Assembly: GCA_003640385.1 (NCBI GenBank)
Contig: RCAB01000293.1
Coordinates: forward strand, 16,364-80,363
Length of the DNA stretch: 64,000 nucleotides
Reading direction: 5' to 3'
Source of the DNA: Setaria digitata
Lineage: Eukaryota > Nematoda > Chromadorea > Rhabditida > Setariidae
Positions 49,105-61,400 of this stretch are shown piece by piece (position 1 is the stretch's first letter; each line of letters begins with the position of its first letter). Below the pieces are notes generated by a model that did not search any database, was not told the origin of the DNA, and saw nothing but the letters and a program-made list of their open reading frames with translations. A program made the translations under genes and the position numbers.

Positions 49105-52100
49105 ATGCATCGAAATATAGGGCAACAAATTTTCGCAACCCAGATGAATTACTTGTGTAATTATGATTTGCGTAAGAGAAGCTGTAAAAATTGCGTCTAT
49201 CATGGCGAATTATCGAATGCTCATGCGGTTAGTATTTTGTATTAGTTTCATTGCGTTTCAGGAATAATTTTTCATTCCATTTAATTTCGTTTTGTAAATT
49301 CTTTTTTTTTTTTCAAGAAATTATCATTGCCTTAATTAATTGCTGAGCAGTTCTTTTTTTTTTTTCGAATTTGGAAATGCAACTTATTATGCAATTGTCT
49401 TATAACTTAAACAGTGTGAGAATTTAAAGGACAGGAATATAGAAGAGAAAGAACAGCTTACTTTAGTATAATTTTATTAGGTGAAGTCAGCTAATTAATT
49501 GCCAGTGGTTCTAATTATCAGTCATTAAAATTTGATCAGGTAATCAGCAGGCTGTTAGTTTACTAGGAACTGCTAGTAAGATATCTTACTTTTTTAGTAG
49601 AAATTTCTTAATCTTGAAAGTTTTTTAAAAATCATTTTAAGCTTTTCACTTTCTGTTTATGATCATCATAAAAAGCACTAATAATTTTACTCCTTCTATA
49701 AGCTGATAGGAAATCCGCTTCTCGAAGTAAAAGGGTACCTCCTTCGGGTTTACGTAACAGAGGAAACCAATCTACCGTTGATTATTTTTATTTTCTTAGA
49801 ATACAGATTTTCTAGGTGATTGCTTAAGAAATTACCATGTAATGAAACTAATTCTACAGCTCCATCCATTTAACTTTACAGTTTCTTTGTTAGTAATCTG
49901 ATTACTTTCCAGAGTAACTTCAATGTGTACAATCGAATCACTAACATCTTTCATCGTAAACGAAAATGTGGCTACAGTCGAGGTAACCTTTACTTTTCTG
50001 TTGCAAGAAAGACGCAACAATTAAGGGAGCAAATACTATTTCAACTGACTGGACAAGAACTCTCTTCTAGCCTTGCTATGGTTTGCTTTGCTTTAGCATG
50101 GAAAGCAGGTTCGATGCAAAGTGAAGGAAGTAACAAAGCAACGCCTCTCGGGATGTTTAAAATGCTTCCACGAGAACTGCTCCACTTTCTTTTTGATCAG
50201 ATATCAAGTTTAATCTTTCTCCCGCTTTATTAATGCTATTTAATACAGAATATTGAGTTTAATGATATGACTATGCAGTATAAAAGTTGACGATATCCAG
50301 TAGTATATTTTGGAATTCCCATAGTGCTATTGCGTAATCACAGCCAAGTTCCTCGAAAGAAATATTTAATAACATTTTACTCGCAACCTGTTCAATAATA
50401 GTTTAGCGGTGGTTTGAAAATCTATTCATTGGTTCACTGCCCAAAATTAAATAATTTTTCAGCCCAGCAGCTGCTGTCCATCAGCTTGACATCTAGCATG
50501 TTTAACAGCGAAGTTCGATGCTATCTGTTGCTAGAAAATGCGCATCAAAAATTTCTGGCTGAAACTACAACGTGCATGGAGGAAGACTTGTTTGATCTCG
50601 ATCCGTTTTATGCTTGGGGTTAATTTTATAAATTAAAAATTATTTACTGAAATATATGCGTCGTAGTTAAACAATCAAAGGTACTGTTCTATCTTTCAGG
50701 TATGCTATTGAAAGCGAGCACAATTGTTATGGATTCTCGGGAACGCCGTTCATTCTTATCTTCTTTTTTCTTCAAGGTAGTGATTATTGATTACAGTGAC
50801 CTGTTTGTTTATTTTTTCATATTACTCACTAATTCTTGAATCCTTTAGAATAACAATACTACAAATTGGCCTGGATGGGGCCGTTGCTTCATGGCGGTAT
50901 GTTTGCAAGAAATTTCGAAAAAAAATGGAGTCGTGAAATTTGTTCAACGAAATTACGATCGTTTGATGAGGAATAACATTTTGAAGAGAATGCTAAACCA
51001 ACAGATCATTTCACATTTTAGTAGACTGTGGCTTATGATCTAGAGTATTACATGGTTATCGTTTATACTTGTAAAAAATTGCTAATAATATTTGGACATT
51101 AGTAAAGCATGTTTACGAAAGAAAACGTGTAATTTTTTTAGTTTTGCGAAAAATGGGACTTCCACGAATGTGAAGCTTTAATGTATATGGTCCTGTGTTT
51201 TACGGAGTTGAATCAACTGATGTACAAAGTTTTGTTTGATGAAGTTGGAAAATATCCATCATTGGAGATGGAGGTACAGTGATTTTTTTGAGCTTAATTA
51301 CATCCATATTTGCCAACAAAGGAATTGAATTAGATACTATTATGCTGTTTTTTAATTTCGTCTACTTATTTTGTCTGGACGCTTGTGTATTCTATGGAGC
51401 AGTATTGTCCTTTCAATAATTTGAAGATACGAATGCGCTTACGAGGTCTATTTCTGAGTCATTCAACTAAAGATGAAAGGGATTACGGTTTCTGGATTTC
51501 TGCCATTTTACGGACGCAACAAACAACAAAGCTCCAAGGAAAATTATTTATGATCATGTTTGGACCAATAAAAATTACTGAATACGGATGTGGTGAATCT
51601 TTCGATGATTTTGATAAAATAATGAAAAGCCCTGTAAAATCAGATCATCTGACAAGTTTCTGAATCTTGTATATTATTTCATGAAAAAAATTTCAAATTA
51701 CAGAAAGTATCGACTGGCAGGTATTGTGTGATGGTTCTATTGACTTGCAGCACATGTGTGCTCGATTGCTCGGTTCGATAGCTCTTGGCTTTTACCACTT
51801 ATCGAATACTTCAACTCTTGGATATTATGCATGGAGTGATGATCAACTTTTCATTTTAATGGAAGAAATTTCAAGTCAGCTAAATCTTTTCATAAAGTTA
51901 TGTTGCCTGCCTGTCCAGACTTGATTACCGTTTTTAAAAACATCTCTTATGGACAAATATTTCCCTTTTTAGTGCTCCCTAAAACATGGATGTTTGACAA
52001 CTTCGCTTCCCTACTTGCTCTCCGTCCACAAATTATCCACATTGCTTTATTCACGCTATTATTAGAAGGGCGAATGGATGAAGCAGCACATGTCTTTCAT

Positions 52101-52565
52101 GGTGTCAAAGCTGTGCGTATATTTTCTTTTTCTAAGATATCGAACTTGCTGGTCATAAAAAAGTCGTCTGATGTATTCATATCTCTAAATAAATATAAGA
52201 CTATGAAGATAAAATCAATGTAATCCTAAATGAGTGGGGTGAAACCTTTCTTTAAAATGAAAATATTGACAATTATTACATGCAGTGGAAACCTTGGGCA
52301 GAAGTTGTTGCATTGTTATCTGTATAGCAACAATCCTTTTTATACACTAAGCCTCTAAAATTTCCAGGTCCTACATCGATGGGGAGTGTTTGTTAGTGGA
52401 GCAGTGTCTGATGTAATGCTAAAGATATTCCGAGCTTTGCCGGCGACAAATCGTCGATTGTTCTTGTCTTCACTTTTGAAAACAGAATCTTACCAACTGA
52501 GCGGATTGCTTCTTGATGCACCATGTAGACGTTACTTACGTGAATCTTATTTAATGACCGTTTGA
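49105..52565 (+). CDS. prom-1: F-box protein, PROM-1/FBXO47 homologue
   Basis: Ten exons in consistent phase, about 530 residues: 49105-49227, 49913-50207, 50463-50618, 50700-50776, 50849-50896, 51142-51273, 51403-51655, 51704-51874, 51973-52112, 52368-52565 (TGA). The F-box (about residues 125-165) reads GMFKMLPRELLHFLFDQIS, then QQLLSISLTSSM, matching FBXO47. Further FBXO47-like blocks follow: a WDFHECEALMYMVLCFTEL block, IRMRLRGLFLSH with FWISAILR and LFMIMFGPI, and MLPKTWMFDNFASLL. The protein is inferred to be a substrate adaptor of an SCF ubiquitin ligase. In C. elegans, PROM-1 promotes meiotic entry and chromosome pairing, and mouse FBXO47 is needed in spermatocytes. The first exon joins in phase but is the least certain; it is Cys/Arg-rich (KRSCKNCVYHGE). 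Start chosen as the first ATG after an acceptor-like TATCAG. Confidence 0.88.
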
Positions 52566-53893
52566 TGTAAATTATATAGTTTTTTTTTTTTTATCGAGAG
52601 GATAGTAAACTGAAAAAAATTGACTCATAAACACATAGTTTATGTACAAAATAGTAAGTCTTCTATTGTTTGGATTTTGGTTTCTTCATTAATTAGTTCG
52701 TTTTCTTATCTTTAACAGATCTATTTTCAGTTGATCCAGAGAATTTCCAAACTGAACTCTCCTCCGCACGTTCGATATCAGCTTTGTTGACTCTATTAGC
52801 AAAGAACATATGAAGCTGAATCATGTTTAACATCACTATTTCACTATTTGTTATACTGTTGTGGATATTCAGGCATTTTTTTCTTTGAATGTGTGTATTT
52901 TTCTGTTTATTTTCCTTTTCCTGAAACGTGTTACAGAGAAAATAGAGTTGTATCTAAGTAAGAATATATAAACGGATACTAAACATAGTGTAAGTAGGCG
53001 AGTAAAATAGATCAATTGTACAGGTTTGTTTTATTTCTTCCTTTTTTTCCAAGTTTTATTCTAGTGATTATTTAGTTGTAATAAAGTATACTTGAGCTTT
53101 CAAAAAAGAATGACAACAAAGGGGGAACAGTTTTTGTCTGCTTACTTATCTATATTATGAATTAAGTTCGTCCTCAGTCACTTTTTCCCGATGTTGAACT
53201 CTTTGTCTCTGCAGTTATTCTATGCTGCTATGCTAGTTTTTAACTGAAACTAATGACTTTACGTTCATTTCCTGGTTCACTGTTACGTTTCTCGTTGCTT
53301 TTTCGGTGTAACATACAATATCATTTCTTCCTGCTCAATGTCATAATTATATTTACTTAACCAATGTGCTCAGACTTTCTGTGTATTATTCAATTGAACT
53401 AAAATTTGTTCTCAGCATATCTTTTTAACTGTTGTTTGAAGTTAAACTGAACTATGAACGGTGCGATTTTTTATAATTTCCCCATTGCGAAGGTCAAGAA
53501 GAAAATAGGATGAATATAACATAGCTATAAGAGGGGTGGGAAAATCAGAATTTGAATTTAAGAAAATTTTTGGTGTGGTGGGAGGCGGGAAAGAGAACCT
53601 TTGTATCTAACGTTGACTAAATGGTATAGTGTAGGAGGGATAGGATTTATTTGGATTGCAAAATGGCAGCCGTGGAAGTGGTGAAATCAGTGATCAGGTT
53701 GGGGTTGAAATTAATCCTTTTTTGAAGATTTTAAGTATTGTTGAGACATTATCATCGTCGATAAGGGATTTGCCATGACTTTTTTAAAGTTGAGTAGATT
53801 TCAATCGGTGTCACAAAGTAATGGTAGGGGGAGGTTCAAAATGCGAAAATATGCAGATTTATAAATTTCTTAGATCGCTCCAGCCAAAAGTTA
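52566..53893. other. Intergenic stretch containing a partial exon copy
   Basis: 3' flank of PROM-1 and upstream region of the 201-residue gene. A 56-base segment at 53663-53718 is an exact copy of part of exon 2 of the downstream gene. Otherwise nothing recognised. Confidence 0.55.
53663..53718 (+). repeat. 56-base exact copy of downstream exon sequence
   Basis: 53663-53718 is identical to 54177-54232, which is internal to exon 2 of the 201-residue gene; the flanks of the two copies differ. The upstream copy begins with ATG and reads as a 20-codon ORF in a different frame from the exon. Confidence 0.9.
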
Positions 53894-55060
53894 ATGCCAA
53901 GAGAAGCTTGTGAATTTTGTCGACGAGCCAGAAACCGGCATAAAACGAACAGGAAGGCTAAGGAGTTTTGGTGCAGAAGTCGAAGATTTCGACGTGATAG
54001 TGCAGAATGGAAGAATAAAAAATCTCAGCAAAGACCATTGCCATTGGTATGCTTATCATAGTGCTAAATAAGTAACTGCTTTATTACAAAATTTTTGCTT
54101 TTGCAGTAGTAGTATTCTACTCTTCCATCAAAGTTTTAAAATTAGATCATTTTGTAGGCAGTACTGGCAAAGCATGATGGCAGCCGTGGAAGTGGTGAAA
54201 TCAGTGATCAGGTTGGGGTTGAAATTAATCCTAAACTGAAAGGTCTTGTGGATTTATTTGAAAAAGAGAATGAAATTGAAGAAGGTGACCTCTTTTTATT
54301 TCTTCTTGGATGATACAAAGGATCTAACTGTATGAAGAAAGTTTACTGATTGATTTGTCTGATCTCTTGTAAAATTATTTCTTAGAAGTAGTTAAGGATC
54401 TTAGATAATTTGAATTCCAATAAATGAAATAAAGCCATGAGTTCTTTTCTACTGAAGCTTGATTCTGAAATTAGTTTTAACTTAAGAATAATATTTTAAT
54501 CTAAAATGAATTTTATAACTTTGTAGTACCTTCTCCAGAAAATAGTGGAAGTATTGTGCTAGAAAGCGCAAAAAATATTGAAGCTGTAGAAGAACATTTA
54601 TTGCGACCGACTGCTTTGACTTATCCCAAAGATCAGTTATCAAGGGATACAGTTTTGGTTAAAGTATCCAAACCAACAGAAAAGCCTAGCTTGGAGCACT
54701 TCAAAGTTTGTTTTTCGTTGCATTTTTTTTTTTTTTTTTTGTGGGAATGATTTGCTTAACATATGAAGGTTAAATTTTTCTTTCCGGTTTCTCTTCTTCT
54801 ACCAAATTTAACAACTCTAATCTTGAACTAGAACCTTCTTTTGCATTCGGAAATGCGTGTCACAACTCTGAATTGCTTAACTTCTCGGAAAATTTTTTTT
54901 GGCTTCATCAAAGTATGCAAAAGTCGAAATATTGCACTCAGTTTTAAAAGATAACTTTCCAGATTCCTCAGACAATTCTTCAGCAGTGTTCAAATTTGTT
55001 GCACTGACTCCAGTTCAACATAGGGAAAACCAGCCGCTGATAGTTGATACCACGGAATAA
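53894..55060 (+). CDS. Small protein with basic Cys/Arg-rich start, unrecognised
   Basis: Four exons in consistent phase, 201 residues: 53894-54046, 54158-54284, 54527-54705, 54914-55060 (TAA 55058). The first exon is strongly basic with CEFCRRARNRHKTNRKAKE, then FWCRSRRFRRDS: a C-x2-C pair plus a third Cys. The remainder is acidic and hydrophilic, with ELENEIEE-type composition (FEKENEIEE, NIEAVEEHLL). No membrane segment or signal peptide. The reading frame stays open upstream to the acceptor TTCTTAG at 53873, so the start may be further 5' or the transcript trans-spliced there. The acceptor of the last exon (CATCAAAG) is weak. The protein could be nucleic-acid binding, but this is only composition-based. 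AATAAA at 55277-55282. Convergent with the TWK channel gene. Confidence 0.62.
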
Positions 55061-55407
55061 AAACCACCGACAATTTTGAGATTTATTAGTTAGATTGGTA
55101 TGGATGTTGATGTCACTTCATTTGATGCTACTTAAGTTGTGCTGAGTATTTGGACATTTTAAAATTTAGCAAAAATGTGATTCGATTAATGAATAGGATT
55201 TCAAATTTTTAAGGTGATAATTTGGTTGTCAATACAAATTCTTTGTGACATATGCTCTGTTTTATCCATAGTTGGAAATAAAATTTGCCTTTTTTTTAAT
55301 GAGCAATGAGCAAGATACTTATCTTAGCATTCGTGAATAACACAACTAAGGAGATGAGACAAAAATATTGAAGTGACAAAAGCAACCCAATGATAGTTTT
55401 AAGATGC
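55061..55407. other. Convergent 3' flanks
   Basis: 347 bases between the 201-residue gene and the K+ channel stop; contains AATAAA at 55277-55282 for the plus-strand gene. No exon. Confidence 0.6.
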
Positions 55408-58400
55408 TCAGTCAAAAACCGTATATATATATCGTCGTGTGCTTGGTGGTGCAATACGTTTTCCAGTCACTGGGTCGTAATCAATAACATCCTCATCTGA
55501 TAACGTACTGCTTCCACTTTCCCAATCGTCGTCATATCTTTCGGGCCGTACTGGTGGTTGTTCATCAACTCTTTGGCCAGTCTGGATACATTTATCTGCA
55601 CGATTTGGCCAAGTTTGAGTTATCCTAAAAACATAAGGAGCTTTATGTGAGTTTAGTGTTTCCAATTACTTTTTGTGATTTGGAAATCTATGTTTGTTAA
55701 AATTTGATAATTTTGTAATGGATTTGATTAATAAGGTAGTAGGTATGCGGATGTATAAAGATTTCGTCCAGAGTACGAACTAAATGTTTGAAAACTTGGC
55801 TAAATTTGAGTTATCCTAAAAACATAAGGAGTTTTATGTGAGTTTTAGTGTTTCCAACTACTTTTTGGAACTGAAGAATTGGATCAAATGCAGGAGGAGT
55901 AGAGGAATTGAAATGGTCAGCTGAAAAGATATTTCAATAAGGTGTAAATGTAGTGTTGAAAGCCTTTTAAGTGAGTAATATAGGAAATAGATATTATAAG
56001 AAGGGGAATAAAATTTATTTGACAGTCTTTTATGACTGAACTAGTATAATTACTACAAGGCTAACCTATTTATCATAGAACTTCTTTGTCGCCACCTGTC
56101 TTCAAGAAGTTGCTTTTTATGCTCATCCATTGCTATATAAATGAGACGATCTTGTATTGGCTGCGCTTCACAGAGCCTTAAATTTCATTAATTTTAGTAG
56201 TTCTTTAAGCAAAATTGGACATAACAAATATTTAATTGTAAATAGATAGATAACACTCTCTCTCTTTTATAAATTGCTGCGTATTGAAGCGCTGAAATTT
56301 GTTCCTTTATTTTCTCCCATAGGTTTTTTTTTGGTAAAGAGAGATGAATGATTATTACATTCGGTTTACTGAAATGTAACCTTTTAATGCCTTCTTTCTC
56401 GTCCGGAATGACAGTCATTGTTGCTACATCCGGATCAATTTGTCTTATTCGATATTGGCTATCAATTGAGCGAATCATGCGATCAAATATTAGACGGATT
56501 TTTGCCTGCAACAAAGATTTTTGTTTTTTGCTTATAAATTTTCTTTTAACATACAATCTTTCTTTGCATCTATTCAACTGTCAATTTTGTAAAAAGAGAA
56601 AAGAAGCATAACTAATAAAGCATGAGTGAAATATCACAATATCCTTCATTATATGATCGTTTTCATCTGAAGTTTACTGTATCATTTCAGAAAGCTGAAA
56701 AATTTTCAAATTTTTTTTTTTCAACAAATTGATTGTGCAAATAACTAACCTGTACAATGGAAACACACAAGCCGACCACGGAAAGACCTATCATTGTAAG
56801 AGCCAAGTTGAAAATAATATAATTCGGTGTCTCTGTAACGACATCACCAAGTCCTGTAACTCTTAAAATCATTCAAACCTATAATATATATATACTCTAT
56901 ATATATATATAGTATGGAGATAACATGAAATTCTTTTTTTTCTCTCTCATGAAGTATTTCATGAAATTTAAAATTTATAAATAAGAAAATGACAATCCTT
57001 TTTAAAATTTTCATTAATTTCAGATATCTTTTATGAACAAAAATGCTCTATTATTTTTGCTATTTTCAGGTACACCTGTTATGAGTTATTATTGGTCTCT
57101 CATTCTTTTCTTTTCTTTTCTTTCCCTTTTCATTTAACTTTTTAATAATTACTTAATATTTTTTTCAGAGAAAAATTACATTTCATGATAAAGTGTTATA
57201 GAAATTTCAAAATATGAACCGATTGTAGTAAGTGAAGTGAAGAAATAGTAGTAAGCAGTAAAGTAGGTCCAATTAGTCTCCCAGAGTCGAACAACAAATG
57301 CACTAATCAGAATCCAAAGGAAGAAAAAGATGAATGCAGCTTTAAGCGGTACAGTACGTTGTTTTTCCGCCTCACTAAGCTCAATTGGTAACTGAGATAT
57401 TTTTTTACCGCTTTCTATCTGAAATTTACTAAATTTATTAAATTTAGGCTAGTGAGTCCAGTTCATTTCTATCTATCATTTAAAAAAAAAAAATTAGTTA
57501 ACAAACCAACTCTTCAAGTTAATCAAAAAAGAAATAAAAGGAAAACACAAAAGGAATAAAGATTTCAGGCTAAAAAAAGCAATCATCAAGGAAAAAAAAT
57601 TTTTTTCTTCTCGAACAGTAAAGCTAAAATTTCAAATCTTAAAAAATTTACCAAATAAAGAGATGTTATGGAAAAAAGAAAGTTCAACTGACCATAAATG
57701 AAGAGGCATGAAATGATTTTAGAGCATTGATATAGATTTAATGAGCCTACCTGATGATCGGTTTGATGGAGATCGTCATGTGTATGAGATAATTGTGTTA
57801 ATGGCCCAAGTGATGTTAGCCTAAGTGATAAGTCACTGCCAGCACGCCGAGTTCTGTAATGTATGAAAATTTGAATTCTTGAAAAAAAAAAAAAAAAAAA
57901 AGTTGAAGAGAGAATGTTGCAGAGGTATCTGTCTATAGCTTTGAAGTGCTTTTAAATTATAAAATGAACTTTTTTTTTTTCTAAAGCATTTTTCATTTTT
58001 TGATCATTTATTTTAAACATTATCTTTCTCCTAATTTAGGCATTGTTTTTTGGCCAATTATTAATCATTTTCCACCTCAATTAATCAATTATTTTGGAGT
58101 GAAGTTTGTGGGAAAAAAAAAAAAACCTTTCTTTTTCCAAGCGTCTTTTTTGATGCTTATCCATTGAGCTTGAGCAGAGTTTCAGATTAAACCATTTCCA
58201 GAACATATCTAACCATGTATAGTATAGAAAACCCCATTCCAGAAGGATGGTAAAAACTAACGGTATACCACAAAATGCATAAATCATTGATATTATACGA
58301 CCTGCTCGTGTTACAGGATGAAAATTTCCATAGCCTTAAAATAAGATCAGTTTTTTTTTTTTTTTTTCTTTTTTTTGATGAAATATTTTCTAAAGAAAAT

Positions 58401-61400
58401 TTCATTAATTAAAGCTGTAAAAATATTTTGTCAATTTAGTGATCAACTGATTTTTATTACTTTCCAATCGTTAAGTTTATAGCTAAAATGAACTCTTTGT
58501 TTTTGACGAAAAAAAAAAAAAGAAAGAAAGAATTAATAAGGTATAAGTTATCTTTCACATTTTTTTTTTTTTTTTTTCTGAATCGAAATGGAACAAGTAA
58601 ATTAATCATTTTAACAATTTTTATTTTTTTTAATAATCCAGTAAAAATTTCATCAATTTGCAAAATTTTGAAATTTTCCTACAATTTCATTTTTTTTTTT
58701 TGCAACATTTAAGAAAAAAAACTTTTTTTTCGTAATTTTAATTATTTATATGTATAAATTTAGCGCGTACCAATAGNACAATTTTTATTTTTTTTAATAA
58801 TCCAGTAAAAATTTCATCAATTTGCAAAATTTTGAAATTTTCCTATAATTTCATTTTTTTTTTTTTTTTGCAACATTTAAGGAAAAAAATTTTTTTTTCG
58901 TAATTTTAATTATTTATATGTATAAATTTAGCGCGTACCAATAGTAGTATACAGACTAGCAGCATAATAAACACCACCCCAAATATTCCATCTTGAATCT
59001 TCCATAACAGGTTTTTTGATTTCAATTCCTATTTCATGTTCATACCAGTCTAATATATCAATGGCAAGTTGCATTTTAAGATTGTCCGCTACTGACTTAC
59101 TAGTACTTTTATACTCAATATATGATTCGTTCTTGTCGATTTCCCATAATTTCCTGCATGATACAAAATAAGTTCATTTTTCGATTTTCTCTTTGAAGAA
59201 TTTTCTAAAATTTTTGCTACTTCAAAAATCTTCTAGTCAAAATTATCTCATTTGAATTTTTTTTTTAGTAATTGGCATTAGTTGCAACACTTTTTATGAA
59301 ACTTTTATAAATAGATAAATCTTTTGCTTAATTTAAGTTCTATTAAAAGTCAAATTTAGCACTCAAAAAAGTGTCTAATTTCAAAGCATTTTGTTGAATG
59401 ACGAATTATGTTATTATTTTTGTAGAAAACATACTTCAGTGTCTTTTCTTGAATTATTTGATGCTTTTCATAAATGTCCAAATCGTGTCTGTACTTCATC
59501 AGAAGTTCACTCTTATCATGATTACCTGAAGAAAGAAATGCAGGTAAGAAAAATAGCCGAAAATTTCTAATTCATTTTATTGAATAAAACAAAGCTCGAT
59601 TATATGAACGTATATCGTCTCTCTTTTTCACAAATTTTATCGAATAGCAGTCACTGAAATAACATTTCTGCGGCAAAATTTCTTTAATTGGAAAACTTCA
59701 AGGGAAAAAATTAGCCAGTAATTAATTAGTCCTTAAAAAAAAAAAAAAAAGAAAATTTTGAAATAAAATAGAGTATCTTTTAGCTATATGTATGCAATGT
59801 GTTCTTTACCTTCGATAGCGCTAAAAGCAATTCCACCAATAAAAGAATAGGCAAAAAGTATGATGAGCCAAATGATATTTCGCCAAATTGTCCTGCCACC
59901 AGCTGCCCTTTCAACTTTTGCTTTCTTTACCTTCTTTGATAGTTCCAGTTGTTGTATATCCTGATTTACCTTTAATTGTTGCCAAATTTGACATTTTCAT
60001 AGAAATTTCAATTGACCCGAAAATGAAACAGTTTCAAGCATAACTACAACTAACTCTAAATTTCACCTCATTTCTTTTTTTGTCATTATTCATTTCACTT
60101 TTTATATCTTTCGTAATTTTTCAACGATAGTTATGGCTTAAAATCTGCGAAATTCTAAAATTTCATTTCTTTTTAATCAATTTATTGGCCTAATATATTC
60201 TTTCTATTTTGTAATTTATTATCATTCTACAGTTATCCCACCATCATTATTCTTGTATCTTTGTTACTTTACTCAGACAAACATTAATATATTTTTTCAT
60301 TGTAAATTAAACTTGGTATCTATTCTTGTTCACAAGTACTGATAATAAAATTTCATTTTACTTTTTTATATTTTTTTTCGGAATTTTTACAACTGAAATA
60401 AGAAATCATTTTAAAGAAAAAAAAGAGAAATAACCGATTAAAATAAATAAGCATATAGACTAAGCAAGTTTTAATGATCCACTGATTACAAACAATCATT
60501 AAATCATGCATAAATGCTTGTCACAAAAATTGCTTTCTTATCTCTTTTCCCTTTTTTGGTAGAGTGAGCAATAATTTTCTAGCTTTTATTTCTTTGAAAT
60601 TTTTGGCTAAATTTTGTGACTATAAAATATTTCACGCTTATTGAATCTTGGATTCTTCCTGATCAGATTCACCAAATTTTCAACTTTCTGAAGTTAAATC
60701 AAACTTCCAGACTCATTAAATTCACAAAATCCTAAAATTAGAATTTTAATACTACTAGCTTGATATTTTATCATTCGTAATATTATAATACAATTTAGTC
60801 ATTTTATTTAATATTTCCAAAAAAATATTTTTAATAATATTAACAATAATGAAAAAAAAAAAACTTAGAAATGAATATATTGTTTATAACCGATTTATTC
60901 GAAGTTAAAAATAAATCACTGAAAAAAATTGATATTCATAAAACGTTTTAAAAAAATTTTTGCAACATTGATTTAATTTCAAAAGAGGAATACTGTAAAA
61001 TTAGCAAATGTTTCATTGCATTATACTGCGCTCTTTCTAACATTCAATTTTTTTCTATTAAAAAAAAAAAAAAAAAAAAAGAAAAAAAGAAAGAAAAAAA
61101 AAAGATAATGACTTTTTCAATTGTACAATTGAATTGACCAATTACTTCCCTGCAATTATTCCTTTCTTCTAACTTCCCTGTTATTAATAAAGCATGAACT
61201 AATTAATGTTCGATATTAAATCATTCACAGATCATTTAACTTATTTTGAACAATATTATTTTTTTATAATCATTGGCTTAATTTTTTTTTTATAATCATT
61301 TCACTTAATGATTTTCCTTTTCATGTTCGAGTTCAACTATTGTGCTTTCCGACTTCTGATAAATTTGGCAAACTAGGTATAGTTTTTACTTTTGGCTTTT

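Noticed and set aside
56194..56380. Extension of the K+ channel exon past 56381 (open frame of about 60 codons)
   Set aside because: Only the donor at 56380 gives the phase required by the next exon. The extension is considered intron, though retention is possible.
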